From Acanthopleuribacter pedis (GTDB taxonomy: Bacteria; Acidobacteriota; Holophagae; Acanthopleuribacterales; Acanthopleuribacteraceae), in NCBI RefSeq assembly GCF_017377855.1, contig NZ_JAFREP010000021.1, forward strand, positions 124,001-188,000: DNA of 64,000 bases, written 5' to 3'. The stretch's first letter is position 1; every line of letters starts with the position of its first letter. The notes under the pieces are model-generated. The model made no database searches, was not told the DNA's origin, and saw only the letters and a list, made by a program, of their open reading frames with translations. A program made the position numbers and the translations under genes. Shown here piece after piece: positions 45,219 through 54,312 of this stretch.

Positions 45219-45581
45219 AAAACAGGTGGTTTTGCGGTATTCACCGACGGCAATCGCTTTGGTGAGGCGATCTTGCCAAACGTGAACCGAAACCGCCAGG
45301 ATGGTTTTACAACCGCCACATTGGGCCGCACCTTCGCTGACACAATGACCGTCCGCGGGCCGGCCACCCATTTCGAAAGGAACACCTTCGCGCCAGGCAA
45401 GGGTTTCGCCCAGTCGGTAGCCATCACCGTTGGGGCGCCCGAACGGCAGGGCAACCGCCGCCTCGGAAATCATCCAGCATTGGGGACATTGCAATTCACA
45501 GTGCAACTTATTAAAACGACGGGTCGACGTTTCGGCGCTTTCCTGAGCATCGACCGGTACCACAACCATCATTTCCAACAT
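45210..45581 (-). CDS. Small cysteine-pair (zinc-ribbon-like) protein
   Basis: A 123-residue protein with two CxxC pairs, C-P-Q-C near residue 32 and C-G-G-C near 89, plus extra cysteines, fitting a four-cysteine metal site. L-H-C-E-L-Q-C-P-Q-C-W and Y-R-L-G-E-T-L-A-W look like a conserved small-protein core. AGGA lies eight bases before the ATG. It converges on and overlaps the coiled-coil gene by nine bases. Function unknown. Confidence 0.6.
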   Translation of the reverse strand: MLEMMVVVPVDAQESAETSTRRFNKLHCELQCPQCWMISEAAVALPFGRPNGDGYRLGETLAWREGVPFEMGGRPADGHCVSEGAAQCGGCKTILAVSVHVWQDRLTKAIAVGEYRKTTCFSA

Positions 45582-46279
45582 TGTCGTTATCCTGTTTCAT
45601 CTCAAAAATTGATCGGTCGCCCGAGGGGCCTAGTTTCTGAAGTACGCCGGGTGAGCGAAAAAAAGGCGCAAAAGAAACAACAAGGGTGTCGGCCAAAAAG
45701 CCGGAAAAGGGTTTCGGTCGCACACCATTTCCCTTTCAAAGTTTCACATTTTTCGTTTTTACGCAATAACTCTGATTACCCAAACCGGAATTATCTCCGT
45801 TTAAACAGCCAACTGTGAATAAAGCGACATCCAAGACAGCAAGATTGGGATACGTAATCTTCGTGAATTCCCTCGCTCTTGCCATTTGCCAAAAAAACGC
45901 GTCAGTCACATCAAGATCCCATGCCGGTACCGGCTTTACAAGTGGCCGGAAAGGAAATGTGCCATTGGGAACCTTTCTCAAAATGGGTACGAAAGATATA
46001 TCACAAAGTTGCCCATCAACTGTAAGACCGCCAACCTACCTCCTTAAAGCCAGAGCGTGAACCGGGTCCGCCAAAACGGCAACGACCACGTCGCTCAGGC
46101 CTCACCCCAGGATTGGCGCCCTTCAAAGCGGCCCGTATACCCATCTCCGCTTTCCGGCCAAACGCCCGAGGAGGGAACCCGTCCGATCCAAAACGCTGAA
46201 AACGAGATTCAAGCTTCACCATGGCGTCGCCTCAGCTTTTTTGGCAAGATGGGTCACCCCGGAGGAGCGCAGACCCTGT
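45582..46279. other. Gene-free stretch of ~700 bases
   Basis: Divergent region between the cysteine-pair gene and the phosphatase-fold gene. The middle (~45730-46010) is clearly more AT-rich than the rest of the window. No gene, strong hairpin or clear promoter was seen; small frames here lack ribosome sites and family resemblance. Confidence 0.4.
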
Positions 46280-47323
46280 ATGGAACATGATTCTCGTCAA
46301 CCAACCACGGAGAACCCAACAACCAACAACACGGAACATCGCCCGAACGGCGCAGACGGCGACAGGCGGCACCGGCAACATTGGCCGTTGGTCTTGCTGT
46401 GCACCATCCTCCACCGCGTCGGCTTGGTACTCATCGCCGCAACCCTCTTCTCCTTCGCGGGCGATGTGTGGTGGTTCTTTGAACTGTTCAGTCATTTTCG
46501 CGTCCAGTATGTCGTCGGCCTCATCGCCTGTTTGCCGCTCCTTCTGATCGCGAAACAGTTCCGTCTGGGCACCGTGGTGGGCGTTGCATTGCTCCTGAAC
46601 CTCAGTACCGTTGCACCGATCTTTTTCCCCACCGGCGCCACACCGGACGATGGGGAATGGAACCGGGTCCTTTTTGCCAACGTCCTTTCGGCCAATCAGC
46701 AAAAAGATCGCCTGCTTGAATTGGTTCACAAAGAAGACCCGGACTTCATTGTGCTACAGGAAGTAACCGAGGCCTGGATGACGGGGCTCAAACCCTTGGC
46801 ATCGAGGTATCCCCATGTTCTGGCCGAACCGCGAGACGACAATTTCGGGATCGCGCTCCTCAGCAAAAAACCATGGCGCACCGCGGACGTCGTTTATGGG
46901 GACGGCATTGATTTGCCCATGATCGAAGCGCGCTTCGCGGGCGAAGGACAGGTTCCCTTCACCCTGTTTTCGATGCACCCGGTTCCGCCGATTGGGGAAG
47001 CGATGGCGAAGCTGCGTAACCGTCACATGCAGGCGCTCGCCGGGCACTTGCGAGAATGGCACCAACCCGTGCTGTTGGTAGGCGACCTGAACACAACGCC
47101 CTGGTCGCCACGCTACCGTGCCTTCCAGGACGCATCCGGTCTCACCGGCACCATCCGAGGAAATGGATGGCAGCCAACCTGGCCGACGGGTTTTGCGCCG
47201 CTGTACATTCCCCTCGACCACTGCTTCCATTCGAAAACCATCATCATCGGCGCCAAAAGGGTCGGCCCCGATATCGGCTCCGATCATTTCCCCCTGATCA
47301 TCGATTTTCGCGTGTCCTTCTAG
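46280..47323 (+). CDS. Membrane-anchored endonuclease/exonuclease/phosphatase-fold protein
   Basis: A ~347-residue protein. Two to three hydrophobic helices in the first ~110 residues (L-V-L-L-C-T-I-L-H-R-V-G-L-V-L-I-A-A; V-V-G-L-I-A-C-L-P-L-L-L-I-A; V-V-G-V-A-L-L-L-N-L) are followed by a full EEP domain. Catalytic marks are the N of L-F-A-N-V-L-S-A-N, the Glu in F-I-V-L-Q-E-V-T, G-D-L-N-T-T-P-W-S and the final G-S-D-H-F-P-L-I. The family cleaves phosphodiesters or phosphoesters with a divalent metal. YafD-like membrane-tethered members are its closest type; the substrate is not predictable. ATG 46280 is 12 bases from GGAGGAG; an in-frame TTG at 46241 is an alternative. Confidence 0.87.
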   Translation: MEHDSRQPTTENPTTNNTEHRPNGADGDRRHRQHWPLVLLCTILHRVGLVLIAATLFSFAGDVWWFFELFSHFRVQYVVGLIACLPLLLIAKQFRLGTVVGVALLLNLSTVAPIFFPTGATPDDGEWNRVLFANVLSANQQKDRLLELVHKEDPDFIVLQEVTEAWMTGLKPLASRYPHVLAEPRDDNFGIALLSKKPWRTADVVYGDGIDLPMIEARFAGEGQVPFTLFSMHPVPPIGEAMAKLRNRHMQALAGHLREWHQPVLLVGDLNTTPWSPRYRAFQDASGLTGTIRGNGWQPTWPTGFAPLYIPLDHCFHSKTIIIGAKRVGPDIGSDHFPLIIDFRVSF

Positions 47324-47341
47324 CCCAAATCGCGCCGGTGC

Positions 47342-48574
47342 TCAATCGCGCTGGAGTAAAACCAGCCATTCCGCATGTTTGCTTTGGGGAAACTGATCGA
47401 TGCCCACCACCCGTTGCGGCCGATAGCCCAGCTTCCCCAAGGCGGCGACATCAACCGTCAGGCTCTCCGCGAAGCAGGAAAGGTAAAGGAAATAGCGGGG
47501 CCGCTCCGCGCGGGGCGTGGCGCCCAGGAACTGGGGAAATCCACGTAAGCCGGAACGGGGCGGATCGGCGAACACGGCATCGTGGTCGGAAATCAGCGCG
47601 GCGGGCACCGCGGCTTGGGTGTGCATGTTCCCCCGCCAGGCCGTGATCTGTGCGGCAAGGCCGCATTCGGAAGCCGAGCGAGCGAGCATGGCCAGGGCGA
47701 GTGGATCCATTTCAAGCGCCGTAACTTGTTTGCCCGCGGCCGCGAGCGGCAGGCTGAAATTGCCGATGCCGGCGCCCAGCTCGAGCCAGCGTGCCGCGGG
47801 CAGCGGTTCAACCCAATCGCGCACAAGATCGACCAGCACGTGATTGGCTCGGTAGCCCGGCTGGGTAAAGGAACCGACGGTACAGTAGAGCGGCACGGCC
47901 CGCTCGCCGATATAGGTCTCAAACCAGGGACGCGGTTTCGGTTTTTCACCGAGCCGAACCGATCCGCCTTCAACTTCAAGGGGTAACCGCCGTTGCCCGA
48001 CCTCAACCACGGCCGTCTCGGCCAAGGCACTTAGCCATTGCGCCTCCTTGATCAGCGCATCGATGGTTTTATTGGGGAAATCGAGCCAAATCCCGCGCGT
48101 CCCATCCGGGGCGACCCGCAGCCGGACGTTGCCGAACTGGATGGGCGGAATGATGGAACGAAAGGCCGCAAACCAAGCCGCCAGCGGCTCGCTCATCTGC
48201 GGACAGCGCGCCAAATCCAATATTTCGGACCGATCCCGATCCCACAACCCCAAACGGGTGATCCCTTGTTCGCGATGCAAGGTCATGTCGCAGCGATCTC
48301 GCAACCCAAACGGCTGGATCGTATGGAACCGGAACCCCGGTGGTTGCTCGCCAAGACCTTGCCCCCGCCATAGCGCGCGGAACCGATCGGTTTTCTCATT
48401 GATTTGCCACGGGTAGGGTTCAAGAATCCAGGGACATCCCCCACAAATACCGGCATAGTCACAAACACTTGGCGCCAAACAGATACCCTCCACCAAAAGT
48501 GCCCCCAATCTAACAAGCAGGCGACCCGCGGCGCAATCCTCGGAACAGGGTTCCTTGCCGGCGTCGGAAATCAT
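47342..48574 (-). CDS. RlmD/RumA-like 23S rRNA (uracil-5-)-methyltransferase family protein
   Basis: A ~410-residue SAM-dependent RNA methyltransferase. The N-terminal iron-sulfur cysteine set is C-D-Y-A-G-I-C-G-G-C plus a later A-R-C-P. The SAM motif is W-L-E-L-G-A-G-I-G-N-F-S-L, and V-F-A-D-P-P-R-S-G-L-R-G follows. The catalytic cysteine lies in L-Y-L-S-C, the RumA nucleophile context. The family methylates C5 of uridine in rRNA or tRNA. The N-terminal TRAM domain of RlmD is absent. The start is uncertain: the first ATG (48574) has a weak ribosome site, whereas a TTG at 48478 has GGAGGG seven bases upstream and would begin just before the cysteine cluster. Confidence 0.87.
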   Translation of the reverse strand: MISDAGKEPCSEDCAAGRLLVRLGALLVEGICLAPSVCDYAGICGGCPWILEPYPWQINEKTDRFRALWRGQGLGEQPPGFRFHTIQPFGLRDRCDMTLHREQGITRLGLWDRDRSEILDLARCPQMSEPLAAWFAAFRSIIPPIQFGNVRLRVAPDGTRGIWLDFPNKTIDALIKEAQWLSALAETAVVEVGQRRLPLEVEGGSVRLGEKPKPRPWFETYIGERAVPLYCTVGSFTQPGYRANHVLVDLVRDWVEPLPAARWLELGAGIGNFSLPLAAAGKQVTALEMDPLALAMLARSASECGLAAQITAWRGNMHTQAAVPAALISDHDAVFADPPRSGLRGFPQFLGATPRAERPRYFLYLSCFAESLTVDVAALGKLGYRPQRVVGIDQFPQSKHAEWLVLLQRD

Positions 48575-48638
48575 TCAGGCACGCCACCGGCCCGATGGTT
48601 TGGCGCACCCGAACCAATTGCATCGAGTTGGCGCGATG

Positions 48639-51600
48639 CTACCAACGCTCAAGCAGTCGGGGAAAGCGCAATTCGCGCGGTAGGTAACTTGCGACGCCGC
48701 CGCGTCCCCTATGGTTGGTGCGCCAGGATAGGTTTAGGTTGGTGGCTTGGTCGTCGGGGTCGAAGGAGAGGCGTAGGCCGGTGAAGTGGTGGCGTCCGTC
48801 GGTGTCGCCGTGCCACCAGCCGATTTGGAGGCTGGGCTGCCATTGGCGGCGGGCTTCGCCGCGGTCGCCGTCCGCGGTTAGGTAACGGAAGCGGGCGCCG
48901 AGCGCGGCTTCCCAGCGGCCGAGGTGTTGTGACCAGGCCGCGCCGATTCGGTAAAAATCAACCGGGGACGCGGCAAGGGTTTCGTTGGTCACCAGCAACG
49001 CGTCCAGATCGAGGCGGCCGTCGAGAACCGGTTGGTAGCGCAGGTTTTGGCCGACCCTTAAACCGTGCTGGTGGTCGACGCGGTAAGCGGTGACCACATC
49101 CCAATCCAGCGACCCCGGCGGCAAGACGTCAAAACCCAGGTAGTGGTAAAAGGCGGTCACCTCGGTTTGGTAGGACCACCGATTTTGGTGGTGCCGACGC
49201 GAATTCCAGCCCAAGAACATCCGCGTCGCGTAGGGATCGTCGAAATTGCGCCGAACCGGAACCGCGCCGTCCAAGCGTACGCTTTCCAAGAACTGAACCG
49301 TGCCGCCAAGCGTGAGGGACAGATCGTAGCGAGGTCGGCGCAGCAGAAACGTCTGGGACAGGTTCAACGAATGACCGACCGCCTCGCGCAAACGCAAAGC
49401 GGCGCGGCTTCGGCTGAATAAATCATGAGCCTGCCAATGCCTTCTCAAGCTGTAACCCACCTGGAAATAACGGTCACGGCCCGCGTTTTCCGCGCTCTCG
49501 TCGTCGGACAATTCGCGTTGGACCAGGCTTGCCTCGAGAAACCCCGACCAGGGGCCTCCCGCGGCCGGCTGTAGATGGGTCGGCGGCGGTGGCGGTGTTC
49601 GCCGCCCCGCCGTCGGGGTCGTGGGGTAAGGCCCGCCTAACCAAGGTTTTGCGGCGGTGACCGGGGGCTCGGGAATGGGATGAAAACGCGGCACCAACTT
49701 GGCGAGGCGATAGAGCGCGGGTTCATCGCCGGCTTCAAGCCGGAAGCGAAACGGGGTTGCTTCTACATCCAGTTCGGTGAACCGCACGCCGTCGCGCAGG
49801 ACCTGTTCCAGGCGCAGCAGGCTCGGTTCGTACAGCACGAGTTCCAAGGGCTCGGCCTGGTCTACGACCCGATAATACCGCGTCGGCGGCGGGCCCTCGG
49901 GTGCCGTGAATCGGTCACCTTGTAACTCGCTGATCTGGAGGCGCAGTAGTTGGTTGGCCGGCGGGTTCACCATGCCGATGGTCAGCCGTTTGGCTTGCGG
50001 CGGCGGGGTCAGCACCCATTCGTGCCATGCCGTGTCGGCCGACAGGCGCCGGCTTTGTGGGCTTTCGTCGTCCCACTGCCATTGGAGCTCGATGGCGACG
50101 GGTCGCAGGCGTTGCGGGCGCTCCACCGAGGCCCGCACCCGCAAGGTCCGCGGTTGTTCGTGTTCGAAGACCACCATTTGCCGTTGGCGGCCGATGAGGA
50201 GGATGGATTGCGGGTCGGGCGCGACCAAGGCGGCGCGAACCGCGGCAGCGGGACTGACAGCTTCGGCTTCCACCGGTTGGACCTGTTGTCCGCGGTCAAA
50301 ATGCTGGACGTTTTCCCAGGTGAACCCACGGAGGATGGGCGCGGCCAACCGACGTACCCAGCCACTCGCCGGAAAGCGCGCGGCCAAACGGTAGGCGCGG
50401 CGATGGTGTTCAGGCAAGGGCCGCGTTTCGCCGATCAGATCGCCCAGCGCGGTCAGCGCGCGCACCGCCTCGGTTTCATCGGCAACCGGGACCATCGCCG
50501 CTTCCCACCCACGCTGTTGGGCAAGCAGCCAAGCTCTTTGCGCGGACGGTGATTGGGCCGCCCGTTGTGCGCCGTATTTCGTCGGCTCACGGGCCGCGAA
50601 TTGTTGCAGCAAGGTGTCTCGTTCGGCGGGTGGGAGCGGCAATTCCAAAGCGGAGGGCGGTGCGGGTTGGTTCAAACGCAAGGCGATTCGCGTTTGTTCC
50701 GACGCATCGGGTTGCCAAGCGCGCCTTTTGACCACCGGCAAGGCGCACCAGCCGTCGGGTGCTTCCTCGTCGGCCCTCGGTTGCAGCCAGGCTGTGATTC
50801 GCGCACGTTGACCCTGGTTTTCGGGAGCGACCCTACGCGCACCCGGAAACCAATCGCATGAAAACCGGCGTTGCGCGTTCTCCTTGTCCACCAACACCCA
50901 TTGGCGCGCGGGAAAGGGTTGGGGCGTTTCTGGACCGGCGAGCACGGCCTCTAGCAATTCGGCAGAGGGCGGCGGCAGTTCGGGTACCACCAGCGCGGGG
51001 CGGAGGATTTCGGCGCGGACGAGCAAATCCCGATCCCCTTGCACCGCGAACTGATGCAGGCCGGGCCCGAGTTGGAAAGTGCGCTGGATGAGCCCGCCCA
51101 CCCGGGTTTCTTCCTCACCCACGATGAAGAAGTTGGCGGAGATCGGGTTGTCGCGGTAACGCTCGCGGAAAGGCAAGCCGTTTTGGGAGAGGGTCACCAC
51201 GCCGTCAACGAGTGCGCCGCGATCCTCGCGCCGGTGCAGCGGTCGCACGGAAAAGCGGACGGTGGCCGGGCCGCAAAGGGTCCAGGCGGCGGGTTCGGCG
51301 GTGGTTGTCCGCACAAATAAGTTTTCGCGATCCAAGGCCTGCCGGTGTACACGCACCCGTTCCGCCGCGGCGGTAAGGCCGAACCAGGCGGGCTCAAAAC
51401 CCCACGGCCCGGACGCGGCTTGCCACCAATCCTCCAAGGCAAGGTAGGCGTCCCAACGTGCTTGTGGGTCCGGGTCAACCAGCGCGCGGCGGATTTGCCA
51501 ACCCCGGTCCGCGTGGCGAAGCAGCGCGGCGCCTTCCTCGCCGGCAGCGCGCCAGGCCGCGGCGGCAGCGGCGGGATCGTGGCGCAGCGCGGCACGCAGG

Positions 51601-54059
51601 CCTTGCTGTAACAAATCCTCCCGCGACGGGATCGCGGTCGGGATCGCCGCCGGGTCAGATTCCGCACGCACCGCCAGAATCGCCGTGTGACCGATATCCG
51701 CACGCGGGCACAGCCGCCAAGAATCCAAGGCGTCACGCCACAAACCACGCTGTTCCAAATCCCGCGCCGCGGCTTCCAGGTAAACCGGATCACCGTCGAA
51801 CAGAAACATGCTCGCGGTAAGCCCGGCAAGGTTGTTGGGTTCGTTGGCCGCCTGGTACCAATCCCGCAAAAGATGGTAAGCGTCGCGGCGAATAACGGGA
51901 TCGCGCGTTTCGAAAAAGAGGGCACGCAAGTCTTGCTCACCCAAATAAGCTTCCCCCAATTCCCACAACAGGACGCCCCGCGCCAACCGTGCTTCGTCCA
52001 ATCCGTTGCGCGTGACCAGGGCACCCAACCGGGTCAGCGCCGCCAACGGGACATCCTCGGCGAGCAGCCGTTCGGCCTCGGCCAGGTAAGTATGAACCTG
52101 CTCACCCGACAAGGGCGCGGGTTCCACCGGCGAAATCGGGTAACAATCGGGATCCCCGCCGTAGGCGTGGGCGCGCGCCAACAGCAGTCTGGCCAAGGGT
52201 TCGTAATGCAACAGCCAAGCGGCGCGCGCCGGGTCGGTTTCCGGCGCAGCCTTTCCCTCGAACCGTTTTTGCAGGAATTCGTGAAAAGTCTGCAACGCGG
52301 TCTTGGGAAAGGCTGCCGCAATCGATTGCAATCGATTGGCTTCCAACCGCCGTGGCACGCCGCGAAGCTGGTCAAGCGCGACCCAAACCGGGCCGCCGTC
52401 CACTGTCAGGGTCAAACGACGGGTACCCGCGGGCACCTCAAATTCGATGGTGCCCACCTCGGCGAGGGGCGGCAAGCCGCGCGGCAGGAAACGGCCCAAG
52501 TCAGGTTCATAAGCCCATGTCGCCGGGAAGCCGTCTTCGTGAGCAAAGGTCGATCCCTCCGCGGCGCCGCTGAACACCATCGCCTCCCCTAACGTTTTGT
52601 TCAATTGAAGGCGGAAGGCTGCATCCGGCTGTGTCGGGGACACCCGCAACCGCAAACGCGGCCTGCCCGGAACCTCGGCCAAGGACACCGCCATCGGATG
52701 ATCTTCGGTTAACCGCGCAAACGAGGCCTGTTGCAGGGCCGGTTGTTCCTGGGCCAGAAATTGGGTGGTGGTGAAACGAGGCCCGTTCGCATCGGGATCC
52801 GGCAAACGGTTCTCGAAAAAATGCAACAGGCGCCATGCTAGCGGCCGCGCGCCGGCAAGCGCGACCGGCGAAAACGCGGCCATGCCGTCGGCGACCCGAT
52901 CCACGAGGCGCGGTGTCAAAAGCGGGCGGCCGTGGGCGTCACGACGGTTGGCCAGGTGCTCGCGCCAGACAAGCCCTTCCTCACGGGGACCCAGCAACCA
53001 GGTGTCGTGCCGCTCGGGAACGGGATGCGGTCCATCCGGGTACGCATCGTAAGGCGCGGGCAAGAATAGCGGGCGACGCGGCGCCTCGAAATCGCCCAGC
53101 CGGGTGAAGCGTGGGTCCGGCTGAACCGGATCAGGCCGCGCCCACCCGTAACCCAACCGCGGCGCGGAAAGCCGCACCAACAAGGGCGCATCGGCGGTCA
53201 GCAACCAAGCATCACCGGGCTCGGGCAGTTCGGCAACAACATCGCGGGCAAACCCGATCAAGGCGGTTCGGTTGTCAAAGGTTGCGGTTGCGTTGGCCGG
53301 CCCGCTCGAAAAGGAGAACCCACGTTGAAAAGCGCCTTGCTGAACCTGAACCGCAACGTGGCGACGGGGCCGACCGTCCTCGGCGTCGAACAACGCCCGA
53401 CATTGCAGCCAAAAGGTGCCGTCCCCACCCGGCCCATCAACGCGAACCGGCACACCGGCCGCTAAATGAAGGAAATCACGCCGGTGGTGTGCATCATCAA
53501 AAACCACGGCAACCCGTCGACCGGCGTGGCCCAAATCACGCGGCGGCCACAAGGGTGCCGCCGGAAAAGGGACACGGCGGAAGACACGGGGCGGCGCCAC
53601 ATCGCCCTCGGACAGGAAACCACGCAACCGCAGCAAACCCGGTCCATCGACCCACACATAGGACCGCGTGCCGTCGGCATCCGCACGCGCCGTCAGCGCA
53701 CGAAACAGCCGACCGTCCTGGGAAAAAGATAGTCGCAGGTTGGCCAAGGTCTCGGCAGCGCCCACCAACGTCAGCCAATCCGCCTCGCCTTCATACCTTA
53801 TATATAGGGATTCATCGGCGGAAAACGGGCGGCGCGCGTCCCGGACACGCAACGCGCCATGCTCGGTCACCGACAGCAGTGGCAAGGATTCGAGGCGCTC
53901 GCGTTGGGGCGGTGGCTGATGCTCGGAAGCCAATCCGAACAACCCCGCCCAACACCCGAGAACCAGCACCAGGCCGAGCAGCCGGCGCGGCAGGCACGCA
54001 ACGGCGAGCAACCCTTCCGGCCGCTTCAGCCGTCGCCATCTTTTCCAAGCATCCCGCAT
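48639..54059 (-). CDS. ~1,800-residue exported protein with helical-repeat middle and probable C-terminal outer-membrane beta-barrel
   Basis: A ~1,806-residue protein. The basic N-terminus is followed by a hydrophobic export segment (L-L-G-L-V-L-V-L-G-C-W-A-G-L-F-G-L-A). Residues ~50-560 are beta-rich. At ~600-900 helical, alanine- and leucine-rich TPR-like repeats appear (L-A-E-A-E-R-L-L-A-E-D; A-R-G-V-L-L-W-E-L-G-E-A-Y). Beta-rich domains then run to ~1,480. A Pro/Thr linker (T-P-P-P-P-P-T-H) leads into ~300 residues of alternating aromatic strands (Y-F-Q-V-G-Y-S-L-R-R-H-W; L-R-V-G-Q-N-L-R-Y; I-G-A-A-W-S-Q-H-L-G-R-W), as in outer-membrane barrels. The overall plan recalls NfrA/PgaA-type export porins; that is inference. 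The start is ATG 54059 (GTG 54065 also possible). Divergent from the CapA-like gene. Confidence 0.75.
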   Translation of the reverse strand: MRDAWKRWRRLKRPEGLLAVACLPRRLLGLVLVLGCWAGLFGLASEHQPPPQRERLESLPLLSVTEHGALRVRDARRPFSADESLYIRYEGEADWLTLVGAAETLANLRLSFSQDGRLFRALTARADADGTRSYVWVDGPGLLRLRGFLSEGDVAPPRVFRRVPFPAAPLWPPRDLGHAGRRVAVVFDDAHHRRDFLHLAAGVPVRVDGPGGDGTFWLQCRALFDAEDGRPRRHVAVQVQQGAFQRGFSFSSGPANATATFDNRTALIGFARDVVAELPEPGDAWLLTADAPLLVRLSAPRLGYGWARPDPVQPDPRFTRLGDFEAPRRPLFLPAPYDAYPDGPHPVPERHDTWLLGPREEGLVWREHLANRRDAHGRPLLTPRLVDRVADGMAAFSPVALAGARPLAWRLLHFFENRLPDPDANGPRFTTTQFLAQEQPALQQASFARLTEDHPMAVSLAEVPGRPRLRLRVSPTQPDAAFRLQLNKTLGEAMVFSGAAEGSTFAHEDGFPATWAYEPDLGRFLPRGLPPLAEVGTIEFEVPAGTRRLTLTVDGGPVWVALDQLRGVPRRLEANRLQSIAAAFPKTALQTFHEFLQKRFEGKAAPETDPARAAWLLHYEPLARLLLARAHAYGGDPDCYPISPVEPAPLSGEQVHTYLAEAERLLAEDVPLAALTRLGALVTRNGLDEARLARGVLLWELGEAYLGEQDLRALFFETRDPVIRRDAYHLLRDWYQAANEPNNLAGLTASMFLFDGDPVYLEAAARDLEQRGLWRDALDSWRLCPRADIGHTAILAVRAESDPAAIPTAIPSREDLLQQGLRAALRHDPAAAAAAWRAAGEEGAALLRHADRGWQIRRALVDPDPQARWDAYLALEDWWQAASGPWGFEPAWFGLTAAAERVRVHRQALDRENLFVRTTTAEPAAWTLCGPATVRFSVRPLHRREDRGALVDGVVTLSQNGLPFRERYRDNPISANFFIVGEEETRVGGLIQRTFQLGPGLHQFAVQGDRDLLVRAEILRPALVVPELPPPSAELLEAVLAGPETPQPFPARQWVLVDKENAQRRFSCDWFPGARRVAPENQGQRARITAWLQPRADEEAPDGWCALPVVKRRAWQPDASEQTRIALRLNQPAPPSALELPLPPAERDTLLQQFAAREPTKYGAQRAAQSPSAQRAWLLAQQRGWEAAMVPVADETEAVRALTALGDLIGETRPLPEHHRRAYRLAARFPASGWVRRLAAPILRGFTWENVQHFDRGQQVQPVEAEAVSPAAAVRAALVAPDPQSILLIGRQRQMVVFEHEQPRTLRVRASVERPQRLRPVAIELQWQWDDESPQSRRLSADTAWHEWVLTPPPQAKRLTIGMVNPPANQLLRLQISELQGDRFTAPEGPPPTRYYRVVDQAEPLELVLYEPSLLRLEQVLRDGVRFTELDVEATPFRFRLEAGDEPALYRLAKLVPRFHPIPEPPVTAAKPWLGGPYPTTPTAGRRTPPPPPTHLQPAAGGPWSGFLEASLVQRELSDDESAENAGRDRYFQVGYSLRRHWQAHDLFSRSRAALRLREAVGHSLNLSQTFLLRRPRYDLSLTLGGTVQFLESVRLDGAVPVRRNFDDPYATRMFLGWNSRRHHQNRWSYQTEVTAFYHYLGFDVLPPGSLDWDVVTAYRVDHQHGLRVGQNLRYQPVLDGRLDLDALLVTNETLAASPVDFYRIGAAWSQHLGRWEAALGARFRYLTADGDRGEARRQWQPSLQIGWWHGDTDGRHHFTGLRLSFDPDDQATNLNLSWRTNHRGRGGVASYLPRELRFPRLLERW

Positions 54060-54312
54060 GCCCACCTATCCTTTCCCCGCATCAACCCATTCGCGTCGCC
54101 CGCGCTGAGGAGGCCGGCGGGTCCGTCGACGCCTGGCACCGACACAACACCCACACCATCGGAAAACGGGCAAAAAACTTGAAATACACGGCTTGGAAAA
54201 AACGGCCGAATACTGCTCACCCGGACGACTCGCGGGTTCTCCGCACGATTTCGCCCGTTTCCAGCTACAATAAGGACACGATCCCCCACACCGCTCTCAG
54301 CACGAGGTGCCC

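Noticed and set aside
45273..45818. 181-residue plus-strand frame
   Set aside because: Runs antisense to the cysteine-pair gene and into AT-rich non-coding DNA; no supporting signal.
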